Shown: in pieces, positions 35,791-45,123 of the stretch
Layout of the letters: every line of letters starts with the position of its first letter
Numbering within the stretch: position 1 is the stretch's first letter
Translations under genes and position numbers: made by a program
Source of the DNA: Gordonia mangrovi
GTDB lineage: Bacteria; Actinomycetota; Actinomycetes; Mycobacteriales; Mycobacteriaceae
Assembly (NCBI RefSeq): GCF_024734075.1
Contig: NZ_CP102850.1
Coordinates: forward strand, 372,001 to 436,000
DNA length: 64,000 bases
Direction: 5' to 3'
The notes under the pieces: generated by a model
What the model was told of the DNA's origin: nothing
Database searches by the model: none
Seen by the model: the letters and a program-made list of their open reading frames with translations, nothing else

Positions 35791-36723
35791 CTACGGTGTC
35801 GCGTCGGAGCCGTCGGGAGTGGTCGTGTGCACGCTCGACCCGGTCGAACTGAATCGGGCCAGTCGGTCGAAGCGGTCGTTGGCCACGCGCATGACGATCT
35901 CGTAGGGTAGTGCGAACTTGCGCGCCCACCAGTAACCGAACCGGACGTCGAACGAGGTGTAGACGAGGAATCTGTTGTGTCGCACCCCGGCCAGGATCGC
36001 CTGCGCAGCTTTCTCCGGACTGACGGCGACCTTGTGAAAATTCGCCACCTGCGCTTTGACCCGGGGATCATCGCGATCGACGCCCACGATGTCGACGGTG
36101 TCCACCAGCGGTGTGTCGACACCACCCGGACAGACCAGTGACACGCCGATGCCGTGTCGTCGCAGATCGAAGCGCAGTACCTCCGACACGCCCCGTACCC
36201 CGAACTTGCTGGCGCTGTAGGCCGCATGCCACGGCAGGGCCAGCAGGCCCGCCGCCGACGACACGTTCACCAGGTGTCCGCCATCACCGCGCCGGATCAT
36301 CTGCGGCACAAAACTCTCGATCACATGGATCGGACCCATCAGGTTGACGTCGACCATGGTGCGCCAGTGGCGGTGTTCGAGTTTGTCGACCGTGCCCCAC
36401 GCCGAGACGCCGGCGATGTTCATCACCACGTCCATCACGCCGACCTCCGCGTCGACCTGTCGCGCGAATGCGGCGACCCACTCGAAATCGGAGATGTCGC
36501 CGGCCTGGTGATAGCCGACCTCGCCGCCGGAATCATTGATGGCTGCGACAACCTCGTCGAGCGCATCGGCGTGCAGATCCGTCAACACCAACTGCGCCCC
36601 TTCGCGGGCGGCCGCTTCGGCCGTGGCGCGGCCGATGCCGCTGGCCGCGCCGGTGATCAGGACCGTCCGGCCATCGAGTGACGGCACCGGCGTCTTCATC
36701 ACGAGCAGGTCCTTGATCCCCAT
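35791..36723 (-). CDS. SDR family oxidoreductase
   Basis: 310 residues. TVLITGAASGIGRATAEAAA is the NAD(P) glycine motif, NIAGVSAWG the NNAG equivalent, NVSSAAGLLALPWHAAYSASK holds the catalytic Ser and YxxxK. A C-terminal extension (RFGYWWARKFALPYEIVMRV) may associate with the membrane. The substrate is unknown. It heads an operon with the fructosamine kinase gene. Confidence 0.88.
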   Translation of the reverse strand: MGIKDLLVMKTPVPSLDGRTVLITGAASGIGRATAEAAAREGAQLVLTDLHADALDEVVAAINDSGGEVGYHQAGDISDFEWVAAFARQVDAEVGVMDVVMNIAGVSAWGTVDKLEHRHWRTMVDVNLMGPIHVIESFVPQMIRRGDGGHLVNVSSAAGLLALPWHAAYSASKFGVRGVSEVLRFDLRRHGIGVSLVCPGGVDTPLVDTVDIVGVDRDDPRVKAQVANFHKVAVSPEKAAQAILAGVRHNRFLVYTSFDVRFGYWWARKFALPYEIVMRVANDRFDRLARFSSTGSSVHTTTPDGSDATP

Positions 36724-36785
36724 GACCCCACGATAGTGGGGCTACACGTGCTGTGGTGGGACCGCGACGATGGGCCTGGGGGGCG

Positions 36786-37850
36786 TCAGCCGATCGGCAG
36801 GTCGCCGTCGAAGAGGCCGTAGATGATGGTCAACATCGCCTTGAGCACCTGCGCGGAGACGTCCTGGCCTTCGCCGAGCAACAGTTGCACGACCTCGGCG
36901 GGATCCTCGGTGGCGAGCAACTGCTGCACGAACGGGATCACGATCTCCAATCCCTGCTCACTGCCGCTCTGCGGCGCCGGGGTGCTGCTGGTCGGCGCCG
37001 GGGCCGCGTCCGGCAGAGGGCCGGTCGCCGCCGGCGGATCAGTCGGCGTGGTGACACCGCGCACATAGTTCAGGATGCCGTCGGTGATCGCCATCGCGTA
37101 CTTGAGCTGTCCGTCCTTGGCCGTCAGTGCCGCGGCCTCTTGCGGGTTGGACAGGTTGCCCATCTCGACGAACACAGCCGGCACCGTGGTCAGGTTGACC
37201 GCCGCGATGTCGGGCCGGGTCTGCAGACCGTTGTCGACCCCGGCGTAGTTGGCCGCCGGGAAGCCGGCCTTGACGAAGGCGTCACGCATGATCTCCGACG
37301 CCTTACGACCTTCGCCGCCCTGCACCCGGCTGACCGTGGCGTCCGGGACCGGCAGCGTCGGCACGATCATGTGGAAACCCTTCTTGGCGTCGTCCGCGCC
37401 GGCCGTCGTGGAGTCCGCGTGCAGGCTGACCGCCACGGCCGCGCCCGACCTGCTCGCTGCAGCGGCGCGCTCGTCGATACAGCCTCCCCAGCCCGTGTCG
37501 TCGACGCGGCTCAACACCACGCGCGCACCCTGGCTCTCCAGGCCGGCTTTGACCAGTTGGGCGATATCCCAGTTGACGGTGTGCTCTCCGACGCCGTTGA
37601 CCGACGTGGCACCGCTGGTCTGGCAGGCTTTCTTGCCGCCTCGACCGTCGGGGACCTGAGCGTTCATGTCGTGTCCAGCGGCGCTGCCCTGGTGCCCGGG
37701 GTCGAGGAAGACGGTCTTGCCGGCCAGGGTGTTGCCGGTCGGTGCGGGAGCCGGCACCGCAGACGCCTCTGTCGTCGCCGACACCGCGCCGGCGGTCAGC
37801 GCCAGCGCCGACATCGCGGCGACGATCAATCGGCGCCGGCGACCGGGCAT
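36786..37850 (-). CDS. Secreted N-acetylmuramoyl-L-alanine amidase (Amidase_3)
   Basis: About 354 residues from ATG 37850, the start that puts the signal peptide (LIVAAMSALALTAGAVSATTEASA) at the N-terminus; ATGs at 37913 and 37994 are longer options. Zinc ligands are the His in TVFLDPGHQG, Glu in CIDERAAAA, and His in VAVSLHADS, with the catalytic Glu in VFVEMGNLSNPQEAAAL. The central core matches mycobacterial Ami1/Rv3717. It cleaves peptidoglycan stem peptides. The C-terminal ~110 residues are Pro/Ala/Thr-rich, then a helical end. Confidence 0.88.
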   Translation of the reverse strand: MPGRRRRLIVAAMSALALTAGAVSATTEASAVPAPAPTGNTLAGKTVFLDPGHQGSAAGHDMNAQVPDGRGGKKACQTSGATSVNGVGEHTVNWDIAQLVKAGLESQGARVVLSRVDDTGWGGCIDERAAAASRSGAAVAVSLHADSTTAGADDAKKGFHMIVPTLPVPDATVSRVQGGEGRKASEIMRDAFVKAGFPAANYAGVDNGLQTRPDIAAVNLTTVPAVFVEMGNLSNPQEAAALTAKDGQLKYAMAITDGILNYVRGVTTPTDPPAATGPLPDAAPAPTSSTPAPQSGSEQGLEIVIPFVQQLLATEDPAEVVQLLLGEGQDVSAQVLKAMLTIIYGLFDGDLPIG

Positions 37851-38060
37851 CGTGTGTCGGCCACCGAACGGGCGGGACGTGATCTCGGTATATGTCGTGC
37901 GTCGCTGGGTCATCGCTGTTCGGGCGTCGGTCAGCCGCGATCGGCTGCTGCCGCCACACTCCTTCCGAAACGCAACACTGGCCACATCAGTCACAGTTGT
38001 AACAAGTGAAACAGCCCGTCGTCCAGATGAGAAATCCGGGACCTGAGCTGAGACAAACCG

Positions 38061-39137
38061 TTAGGGAGCTGTGACCAGGTACCGCGTGATGCTGAGCACA
38101 CCGTTGGGGTCAGGCTCTCCGTCATCGACGAGTTCCGCCAGACGACGGTCGACGATGTCGGCATCCATCCCGACGCCGATCGCGACCAACGTCGACGTCC
38201 GCAGCCGCCCACCCCACGGCTCTCGCTGTACCCGCACGAACCCGCCCACGGCGTGGACGACGAACCGCTGCCGATGCCCGGGCACATCGAAGGCGACCAC
38301 GCCTTTGATCCGGTAGCAGCCGGCAGGCGGTCGCTCCAGGAACTCGGCGAGCCGGCGCGGATTCAGCGGCCGGTCGGAGACGAAGTCCACCGACGTGAAG
38401 CCGTCGTGCAGGTGGTCGTGCCGACGATCGGCACGGTCGTGGTCCCCCGGCCCGTGGTCCCCCGACTCGTGCGCGCACTCCTCGAGCAGTTCGTCCAGAG
38501 TCAGCTGCCGGCTGCGCGTTCCGCCGACCTCGTCGGCTCGTGGAACCACGTCGAACAACGCGGCGGGATCGATCACGCCATCGGCGGTGACGACCAGCGG
38601 CGCGGTGTCGTTGACCGCGCGCACATCGGCCCGCACCCGGGCGAGTTCGTCCTCGCCCGCGAGATCCGCCTTGTTGACCACCACGAGATCGGCGATCTCG
38701 ACGTGCCGGTCGATCTCCGGGTGGCGCACCCGCAGTTGACTTCCGGTGGCGGCGTCGACGAGGTAGACCAATCCGCCGTACCGCATCCGTGGGTCGTCGA
38801 ATGCGGTCACCATCCGAACCAGGGCGCGCGGTTCCGCGATACCACTGGCCTCGATGACGATCGCATCGATTGCCGCCTTCGGCCGCAGCAGCCGCACCAG
38901 GGCATCCTGCGCGCCGTCGGCATCGACCGCGCAGCACATACATCCGTTGGACAGGCTGACCGTGCTTTCGGCCTGCCCGGCGATCAGCATGGCGTCGATG
39001 TTGATCGAGCCGAAGTCGTTGACCAGCACGCCGATTCGCGCGCCGGCAGCGTTACGCAACAGGTGGTTGAGAAGTGTGGTCTTGCCGGATCCGAGGAAGC
39101 CTGCCACCACGATCACGGGCACCGTCGGTCGGGTCAC
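38061..39137 (-). CDS. CobW/COG0523 metallochaperone GTPase
   Basis: 358 residues from GTG 39137. Walker [16 protein letters not shown]; metal motif GCMCCAV (C-x-C-C, where x is Met); NKxD as VVNKADL; then the CobW C-terminal domain ([20 protein letters not shown]). A His-rich linker ([24 protein letters not shown]) is typical of zinc-handling members. It probably delivers Zn or Co to a target enzyme. Its start overlaps the TrhO stop by 4 bp. Confidence 0.9.
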   Translation of the reverse strand: MTRPTVPVIVVAGFLGSGKTTLLNHLLRNAAGARIGVLVNDFGSINIDAMLIAGQAESTVSLSNGCMCCAVDADGAQDALVRLLRPKAAIDAIVIEASGIAEPRALVRMVTAFDDPRMRYGGLVYLVDAATGSQLRVRHPEIDRHVEIADLVVVNKADLAGEDELARVRADVRAVNDTAPLVVTADGVIDPAALFDVVPRADEVGGTRSRQLTLDELLEECAHESGDHGPGDHDRADRRHDHLHDGFTSVDFVSDRPLNPRRLAEFLERPPAGCYRIKGVVAFDVPGHRQRFVVHAVGGFVRVQREPWGGRLRTSTLVAIGVGMDADIVDRRLAELVDDGEPDPNGVLSITRYLVTAP

Positions 39138-40015
39138 GACCGCACACGCTCGGCGTCGTCGGTATCCAGCTCCTGTCGGCAATCGGCACACAGGACTGCG
39201 AGGTCGCGACCGAGTGCGTCAGGGTAGTTCGCCACGTCGTTCGTCGGTGACGCACACCGCGCACACGTCCCCACCACCGCGGCGTGCTCGGAGAAGTCGA
39301 CGGTCATGCGGCTGTCGAACACGTAGAGGGAGCCCTGCCACAGTCCGTCGTCACCGAATTCCTCCCCGTACCGGACGATCCCACCGTCGAGCTGATACAC
39401 CTCACGGAACCCGCGCGCCCGCATCAGTCCACTCAACACCTCGCAGCGCACACCCCCGGTGCAGTAGGTGACGACAGGACGATCCTTGAGGTGATCGAAC
39501 CGGCCGCTGTCGAGCAGGGGCACGAAATCGCGAGTCGTGCGCGCGTCGGTGACCACCGCGCCGGAGAAGCGACCGACCTCCGCCTCGATGCGGTTGCGGC
39601 CGTCGAAGAACACCACCTGCTCACCACGTTCGGCCACCAGGTCATGGACATCCTGCGGAGAAAGACGGGCACCACCGCCGACGACGCCGTCGTGGTCCAC
39701 ATGAACCTCGTCGGGGACACCGAAGGTGACGATCTCCGGCCGGACGCGGACGTTGAGTCGAGGAAAGTCGTCGCCGGTACCGTCGGACCATTTGACGTCG
39801 GTTGTGGCGAAGGCCGGATAGGAGCGGGTGGCCCTGACGTAGCGTTTGACCTGTCTGATGTCACCGCCGACGGTGCCGTTGATGCCGTGGGGTGACACGA
39901 TGATCCTGCCGCGCAGGCCGTGTTGCTCACACAGCGCCTGCTGCCAGAGCCGGATGGCCTCGGGGTCGGCGAGCGGGGTGAACTGGTAGAACAACACGAT
40001 CTTGGGGGTTGACAC
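39134..40015 (-). CDS. trhO: tRNA uridine(34) hydroxylase TrhO (rhodanese-related)
   Basis: 293 residues from GTG 40015. [20 protein letters not shown] and [16 protein letters not shown] at the N-terminus, then the rhodanese domain with the active Cys in [18 protein letters not shown]. The C-terminus has [11 protein letters not shown] and CADCRQEL, a likely zinc ribbon. The family makes 5-hydroxyuridine at the tRNA wobble position. Its stop overlaps the CobW-like gene by 4 bp, so the two are coupled. The start is only 1 bp from the start of a divergent lipoprotein gene. Confidence 0.88.
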   Translation of the reverse strand: MSTPKIVLFYQFTPLADPEAIRLWQQALCEQHGLRGRIIVSPHGINGTVGGDIRQVKRYVRATRSYPAFATTDVKWSDGTGDDFPRLNVRVRPEIVTFGVPDEVHVDHDGVVGGGARLSPQDVHDLVAERGEQVVFFDGRNRIEAEVGRFSGAVVTDARTTRDFVPLLDSGRFDHLKDRPVVTYCTGGVRCEVLSGLMRARGFREVYQLDGGIVRYGEEFGDDGLWQGSLYVFDSRMTVDFSEHAAVVGTCARCASPTNDVANYPDALGRDLAVLCADCRQELDTDDAERVRS

Positions 40016-40016
40016 A

Positions 40017-40829
40017 GTGCAAGGGTACGGATGCCTGCGCCGCCACTCACTGCGCCGGTCCGCGAGCCTGGTTCTCGGCGCATTCTTCTGCGCATCGGCG
40101 ACCGCATGCGCGATTTCGACCGACACCGCACCTTCTGAGATCGTGCTACCGCCGACCGACGTGCTATCGACCCAGACGGAAACCAGCGCGTCGACCAACA
40201 TCGACTCGTCTCTCGAGGACACCGCCGACCCACCCTTGCCGAATTGGACGATCGGCCGACTCATCGCCCTTGCGCCACGCGTGGACAATGCCAAGTATCA
40301 TCAGGGATCCCAAACACCGGATTCCACACTCGAGGACACTTCCGGTTTTCACTTCTCACCGCCGGATCGCGGTGTGAACTGTTCGACGGCAACCGCGGAC
40401 ATCACCACTCTGGCGTGCCGAGTCAATGCAGACATTTCGATGTCCACATCGCCGGACGCGCCCGGTGGATGCGACGGCAAGAACAATCTGGTCACACTCA
40501 GTGCGGAAGGGACAGATCAAGGGGTCTGTGCCGATCACTACCCCGTTCTATACCGCAGCACAATCGTCGACTACGGCCACACGATTTCGATTTCGAGGTT
40601 TTCCTGCCTCGTCGAGACGGCCGGCATGTTCTGTCTCGAATCGCGATCGGATGACGGATTCGCAATCACCCCAACGGGTTTGCAGGAGATCGAGGCATCC
40701 GATCGAGCACCGGCAGAACTTCTCGGAATTCCCGCTTCGCGAACCGAGTCGTCATCGGACGGACTCGACGACAACGCCGGCTCGGCCCAAACCTCGACAA
40801 TGACCCCTGACACAGTCCCGACCTCCTGA
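40017..40829 (+). CDS. Putative secreted lipoprotein, unknown function
   Basis: About 270 residues from GTG 40017. A basic start (LRRHSLRRS), hydrophobic stretch and Cys ([15 protein letters not shown]) form a plausible lipoprotein signal, followed by a Thr/Ser/Glu-rich linker and a domain with several Cys ([49 protein letters not shown]). No family recognised. AT-ending codons are more frequent than in the flanks. The start codon sits one base from the divergent trhO start, so each gene's promoter and leader must lie inside the other's coding sequence. Confidence 0.6.
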   Translation: MQGYGCLRRHSLRRSASLVLGAFFCASATACAISTDTAPSEIVLPPTDVLSTQTETSASTNIDSSLEDTADPPLPNWTIGRLIALAPRVDNAKYHQGSQTPDSTLEDTSGFHFSPPDRGVNCSTATADITTLACRVNADISMSTSPDAPGGCDGKNNLVTLSAEGTDQGVCADHYPVLYRSTIVDYGHTISISRFSCLVETAGMFCLESRSDDGFAITPTGLQEIEASDRAPAELLGIPASRTESSSDGLDDNAGSAQTSTMTPDTVPTS

Positions 40830-40860
40830 GCGCCCTGGTGGTAATCTCCGCAACGAACTA

Positions 40861-40927
40861 TTCACATACATCCGAGAAAGTGGGCGTTTCTCAGCGACCA
40901 CTTATTTCCTGACAGCTAGTATGTGAA
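40861..40927. promoter_or_regulatory. Nested dyads in the lsr2 upstream region
   Basis: TTCACATAC (40861-40869) and GTATGTGAA (40919-40927) are a perfect 9-bp inverted repeat. Inside it GAGAAA/TTTCTC (40874-40879 with 40887-40892) forms a 6-bp hairpin with a GTGGGCG loop. A hexamer TAGTAT, possible -10, overlaps the right arm. The 205 bp ahead of lsr2 are notably AT-richer than their surroundings. Protein-binding operator or RNA leader, undecided. Confidence 0.4.
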
Positions 40928-41034
40928 CCATCGAAGAAATCGCAACAATGCTGCATGGGGAGAGGCATCGGCGCGTTGGTCAATCCAATCCGCCCGAGAA
41001 CAGATTGTCACGACGAGGAAAGACGGAGTTCACT

Positions 41035-41373
41035 ATGGCGAAGAAAGAAATCGTCCAGGTCATCGACGACATCGACGGTAAGGTTCTCGAGGACTACGAG
41101 ACCGTCCGGTGGTCACTGGACGGAAAGACCTACGAATTCGATACCTCCGCAAAGCACGCTGCACAGTTTCGTGATTCGCTCGCGAAATACATCTCGGTTT
41201 CGCGGGTCACATCGGCAGCACGCGGCGTGAAGCGCGCCGCACCGGTATCCGCCGGCCGCAGCAAGGAACAGACGAAGGCAATCCGCGACTGGGCCACCCA
41301 GAACGGTTACGAGGTCAGCGATCGCGGTCGCATCCCGCTCAATGTGATCGAGGCCTTCGAGGCCGCCCACTGA
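41035..41373 (+). CDS. lsr2: Lsr2 nucleoid-associated protein (xenogeneic silencer)
   Basis: 112 residues. The N-terminal oligomerisation half ([40 protein letters not shown]) and the C-terminal AT-hook-like DNA-binding half ([30 protein letters not shown]) are both complete, including the RGR minor-groove element. It is the H-NS analogue of actinobacteria and silences AT-rich, acquired DNA. ATG 41035 follows GGAG. Confidence 0.97.
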   Translation: MAKKEIVQVIDDIDGKVLEDYETVRWSLDGKTYEFDTSAKHAAQFRDSLAKYISVSRVTSAARGVKRAAPVSAGRSKEQTKAIRDWATQNGYEVSDRGRIPLNVIEAFEAAH

Positions 41374-41397
41374 CCCTGTCCACCCAACAAACGAACA

Positions 41398-41430
41398 ACA
41401 TTCGGCGCCGCACACCGCGGCGCCGAATGT
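41398..41430 (+). terminator. lsr2 terminator hairpin
   Basis: A perfect 14-bp stem (41398-41411 with 41417-41430) and a 5-nt ACACC loop, 24 nt after the lsr2 stop. No T run follows, as is usual in this group. Confidence 0.75.
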
Positions 41431-41570
41431 CGTGCAGAGGGTCCCCGGCGGTTGCCGTGCGCGGGTCCCGTGCCAAAAGTCCCTGGTACACCACCCCTGT
41501 TCGCGGACACAATTGACGTCACGGTCCCGTGCCATCCCCGGGATCATGTCGAGCAGGAGGTCGGGGCGAG

Positions 41571-41750
41571 ATGAGTGACAGCAACGCCGGCGCGGCCGGC
41601 GGTGGGGCCGTCTACGGTTTGGGAATCCTCGGTGGGTGGGTCTACTTCTGGCAGCAGGCTGACGGGTTCTGGGAGTACGTGTGGGCGATCATCCAGGGCC
41701 TACTCTGGCCTGCCTTCATGGTGTACGACGCTTTCGTCGCCCTGAACTGA
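41571..41750 (+). CDS. Small membrane protein (59 aa)
   Basis: 59 residues, ATG 41571 with a Shine-Dalgarno AGGAGG somewhat far (about 11 nt). Sequence is Gly/Trp/Tyr-rich: GAVYGLGILGGWVYFWQQAD, then WAIIQGLLWPAFMVYDAFVA. Two short hydrophobic segments, a pattern common in actinobacterial small membrane proteins. No function known. Confidence 0.65.
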   Translation: MSDSNAGAAGGGAVYGLGILGGWVYFWQQADGFWEYVWAIIQGLLWPAFMVYDAFVALN

Positions 41751-41761
41751 CCCGTGCTCGA

Positions 41762-42622
41762 TCACCGGTCACGCTCGGCCCGCGGAACCGAGAACGGGAT
41801 GCGCATGGCACGATCCCACAGCCGGTCCGGAGTGATCCGGCGTTGGGCGATCCCCAGTTTCGCCGATGCGGTGACGGTGTAGCGCGCTTTGGGCCGGTCG
41901 GCGGTCAGCGCCTTGCGAACCGTTCTCGCCACCGCATCCGGACCGGCACCCAACACCTTGGCGACGGGCCCGGAATAGATCTCCTTCATCGTCGCGTCGA
42001 GGCCCGCATTGAACTCTCCGTACGGCCCGTCGTCGTCGAGGCCGGACATCGACGATGATGCCGCCGTCGCGAAGTCGGTGACGATGAGCCCGGGTTCGAT
42101 GAGCACCACCTGGATTCCGAAACCGGCTACCTCGAATCGCAGCGCATCCGAGAGTGCTTCCACCGCATACTTCGTGGCGTGGTAGGCACCGCCACCGGGA
42201 AAGGTGAGCTTCCCACCCATCGAGCCGATATTGACGATGCGCCCCTGCCCGGCCCGCCGCATCCCCGGCAACACCAACTGACTCATCCGGACGAGCCCGA
42301 ACACATTGGTCTCGAACTGACGACGGATGTCATCGAGCGAGATCGATTCCACGGCACCCGATTGCGAATATCCGGCATTGTTGACCAACGCACCGACCGT
42401 GCCGTGTGCGTGCTCGATCTCATCGACCGCGGCGCGCATCGATTCCTCGTCGGTGACGTCGAGCGCGAGCACGTGGCAATCGGCGGCGGCGAGTTCGGCC
42501 AGGGAGTCGGGATTGCGCGCCGTGGCGTACACGAGGTTGCCCGCGCCGACGAGTTCGGCAGCGGTGGCCGCGCCGATACCGCTCGAGCACCCGGTGATCA
42601 GGATCGGTCCGATGGTGTCCAC
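41762..42622 (-). CDS. SDR family oxidoreductase
   Basis: 286 residues. ILITGCSSGIGAATAAELVG is the cofactor motif, ALVNNAGYSQSG the NNAG motif, and NIGSMGGKLTFPGGGAYHATK the Ser and YxxxK. Family members reduce ketones or oxidise alcohols with NAD(P). Substrate unknown; no operon partner is evident, as the downstream gene converges and the upstream ProX-like gene lies 83 bp away. Confidence 0.86.
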   Translation of the reverse strand: MDTIGPILITGCSSGIGAATAAELVGAGNLVYATARNPDSLAELAAADCHVLALDVTDEESMRAAVDEIEHAHGTVGALVNNAGYSQSGAVESISLDDIRRQFETNVFGLVRMSQLVLPGMRRAGQGRIVNIGSMGGKLTFPGGGAYHATKYAVEALSDALRFEVAGFGIQVVLIEPGLIVTDFATAASSSMSGLDDDGPYGEFNAGLDATMKEIYSGPVAKVLGAGPDAVARTVRKALTADRPKARYTVTASAKLGIAQRRITPDRLWDRAMRIPFSVPRAERDR

Positions 42623-42705
42623 ATGAACTCCTTCTGTTGCTGTGGTGGTGCAGCTGGGGTGGGCCGTCTGGACTGCTCGCTGTTCGGAGTGCTCGCCGTC
42701 CGGGG

Positions 42706-43665
42706 TTACTCACCCAGGGTCCCAGCGACGAGCCGATCGGCGAAGTCGGGGTGCGCGCTGAGCCATTCGACGACGGCACCATCCGGATCGGCACGATCGT
42801 ACCGCTGGACCATCAGGTACTCGAGCTCGGCAAGGCCCGCATCCGGCAAGATGAGATTGGTGAACATCTGCGCCGCTTTGGGTGCGCTGTCACCGAAGCC
42901 CTTGGTGGCGAAGTTCCAGATTCCTTCCTCCCCGCCCATGGCGCCTTTCGGATCCTCGAGATCCCGGATGTCGAACTCGGTGTACGCCCAGTGCGGTCTC
43001 CACAGGGTCACCGCGATGTTCCGTTGGTCGTCGGTCGCCTGCTGGAGCGACCCGAGCATGTCGGCCGTCGACGAGCTTCGGAAGGTCAGATCCGCCAGAC
43101 CGTACTCAGGGATGACCCGGTTGATGACCACGGATGTCTCACCGGCGCCGGGTTCGATTCCGACGAGTGTGTTGTCATAGGCGCCCCCCATGGTCGCCAG
43201 ATCGGCGATCGACCGTGCCGGCGATGAACTGTTCACCGCGATGGTCAACTGGGCGTTGTCGTACCAGCAGCCCAACGGGTCCATCCGTGATCCGTACCGG
43301 TCGATGTAGGAGCTGTGTGTCGTGGGCAGCCAGACATCGGGTATGACGTCGATCTCGCCATTCGCCGTCGCCGAGAACCCCGCGCGCACATCGAGGGTCT
43401 TCACCTGGGCGTCGTATCCATTGGTGGCGAGGATGTTCTTCATCAGGTGGGCCGCCGCCGTCGATTCGTCCCAGCCGACGAACGCGCCGATGATGATGTT
43501 GGGCTCCCCCACCGGCTCCGCACTCGCGTCCGCGATCCCGGCGGTTACCGAGCACGACGAAAACCTGCTCGCGACATCTTCGCCCGAACCGCCACCGCAC
43601 GCGGTGAACAGCAGTGCCGCGGCCACCAAACCCGCCGTAGCCGTCTGCCACCGTCGCCTCATCAT
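42706..43665 (-). CDS. Glycine betaine/proline-type ABC transporter substrate-binding lipoprotein (ProX/OpuAC-like)
   Basis: 319 residues from ATG 43665. Lipoprotein signal AAALLFTACGGGSG, then the OpuAC domain: IIIGAFVGWDESTAAAHLM, TANGEIDVIPDVWLPTTHSS and GAGETSVVINRVIPEYGLAD. It should bind a quaternary amine outside the cell. No transporter permease or ATPase lies nearby, so the substrate-binding protein is an orphan here. It starts 17 bp after the hypothetical gene at 43683. Confidence 0.84.
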   Translation of the reverse strand: MMRRRWQTATAGLVAAALLFTACGGGSGEDVASRFSSCSVTAGIADASAEPVGEPNIIIGAFVGWDESTAAAHLMKNILATNGYDAQVKTLDVRAGFSATANGEIDVIPDVWLPTTHSSYIDRYGSRMDPLGCWYDNAQLTIAVNSSSPARSIADLATMGGAYDNTLVGIEPGAGETSVVINRVIPEYGLADLTFRSSSTADMLGSLQQATDDQRNIAVTLWRPHWAYTEFDIRDLEDPKGAMGGEEGIWNFATKGFGDSAPKAAQMFTNLILPDAGLAELEYLMVQRYDRADPDGAVVEWLSAHPDFADRLVAGTLGE

Positions 43666-43682
43666 GACGTCACGCCCGCGAG

Positions 43683-44426
43683 TCAGCGGTGTTCCGCGCC
43701 GGACACCGCGCCGAGCCGTTCGTTGAAGATCCGCCAGCGCCGTTCGTCCTCGTGGGTGAGCACCGCGCTCTCCACCCCGAGATCGGCCGCATGGGCGATC
43801 ATCTCGGCGGCCGCATACAGGTACTTGGCCGCTATCCGCTCGCCGGCCAGGTTCGCTCGCAACGCCGCCGGCGTGAAGTCGACTCGCCGGATCATCGCAA
43901 CAGCGCGCCGCAGGTAGCGCGCGATCAGCTGCGAGGTGGCCGCATTGCGCCAGTTGTTGCCGATGATGCGGTGCCGCTCGGCGAGCAGGTCGGCGAGCTC
44001 CGGGTAGGACAACAAGGCCTCTGACACCTCCCACGAGGTCTGCATGGCGGCCGCGAGCCACTCGCCACTCTGCTCGCTGCGGCCCGCCTGGGTTTCGAGT
44101 TCGTATTCGATCCGACCGATCTCGACCGGCTCCCCGGCGCCTTCCATGAACAGGACACCCGAGGTCTCGATCGCACGCTCGTCGTTCAGATCCGGCGCGC
44201 CCGCGAACGGGCTCGGTGAAGTCTGTGTGGCGCGCTCGACCGTCGACCACCGCTCGGCCAGCGCGGTGATGGTGCGGGCGATGCGTTGCAATGCGATCGC
44301 ATCCGACAACGGCGCCTCGGAATAGTACTTCTCGTGTTCACGATGAAAGCGAGAGAGATTGCGCGCCACGGCGAGTAGGCCGTCAGCATCGGGCGTGGGA
44401 CCGTCTGGCGGGCCGTCGGTATCCAT
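43683..44426 (-). CDS. Hypothetical protein preceding the ProX-like gene
   Basis: 247 residues from ATG 44426 (frame open to 44474). A largely helical protein with WSTVERATQTSPSPFAGAPD, then ETSGVLFMEGAGEPVEIGRI and SQLIARYLRRAVAMIRRVDF. I do not recognise a family. The 17-bp gap to the ProX-like gene suggests one transcript, so a role in sensing or handling the same ligand is possible but unsupported. Confidence 0.6.
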   Translation of the reverse strand: MDTDGPPDGPTPDADGLLAVARNLSRFHREHEKYYSEAPLSDAIALQRIARTITALAERWSTVERATQTSPSPFAGAPDLNDERAIETSGVLFMEGAGEPVEIGRIEYELETQAGRSEQSGEWLAAAMQTSWEVSEALLSYPELADLLAERHRIIGNNWRNAATSQLIARYLRRAVAMIRRVDFTPAALRANLAGERIAAKYLYAAAEMIAHAADLGVESAVLTHEDERRWRIFNERLGAVSGAEHR

Positions 44427-44724
44427 GAGGCACTCCCAGTGCTGTGTTGGCTTTCGAATCAACCAACGGACCAAATCCTACCTCGCCGGCCGCTTCGGCA
44501 CGGCGCCATCACGTGTGCGGTACGCACGCCGGAACCACCCACCGGCGTCGGTCCGCGTCAGCGGGCGGGATCGCGAAGCGGTGCCGGTGCCGGGTTCAGC
44601 ACCGTCTATTGTTTGGCGCCGTCGGGATCAAGTCTCGGCAGCGGATGCGTAGCCGTTATCGGTCGCTCTCTTCGGACTTGGGCGAGGAGCCACCGCGGCG
44701 AGGAACCCGTTCTACCCTGGACCC
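44427..44724. other. Gene-free 298-bp stretch
   Basis: I see no supported gene here. It is the upstream region of two divergent genes (the hypothetical at 43683-44426 and the VOC protein at 44725), so promoters for both are expected. A local GGTGCCGGTGCCGGG repeat near 44580 is the only structure noticed. Confidence 0.5.
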
Positions 44725-45102
44725 ATGATCACCGCACTGCACACGCTGATCTACTGCGACGACCCCGATTCCGCGCGCGCCTTCTTCCGCGATGTTCTCG
44801 GGTTCCCCCATGTCGACACCGGTGGCGGATGGCTGATCTTCGCGACCGGCCCCAGCGAGCTGGGCGCCCATCCGAGCTCGTGGGAGTACGAGGGGACGAC
44901 CGGAGGAACCGATCAACGCTTCGACGTGTCGTTCATGTGCGATGACCTCAGCGCGACGATGGCCGAGCTCGCGGCCAAAGGCGCCGAATTCTCCGGCTCG
45001 CCGGTCGAGGAACCGTGGGGTGTCACCGTCGGTGTGAAGGTCCCCGGTGCCGGCGAGATCACGATCTACGAACCGAAATACGACCCGCCAGCACTGATCT
45101 GA
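44725..45102 (+). CDS. VOC family protein (glyoxalase/bleomycin-resistance fold)
   Basis: 125 residues: LHTLIYCDDPDSARAFFRDV, LGFPHVDTGGGWLIFAT, then MCDDLSATMAELAAKGAEFS and GVTVGVKVPGAGEITIYEPK. Paired beta-alpha-beta-beta-beta units of the VOC fold are clear. Only some of the metal ligands of glyoxalase I are seen (Glu in ITIYEP), so catalytic class is open. Converges on the AraC-type gene. Confidence 0.85.
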   Translation: MITALHTLIYCDDPDSARAFFRDVLGFPHVDTGGGWLIFATGPSELGAHPSSWEYEGTTGGTDQRFDVSFMCDDLSATMAELAAKGAEFSGSPVEEPWGVTVGVKVPGAGEITIYEPKYDPPALI

Positions 45103-45123
45103 GCAGCAATGCCCCGAGCGATG

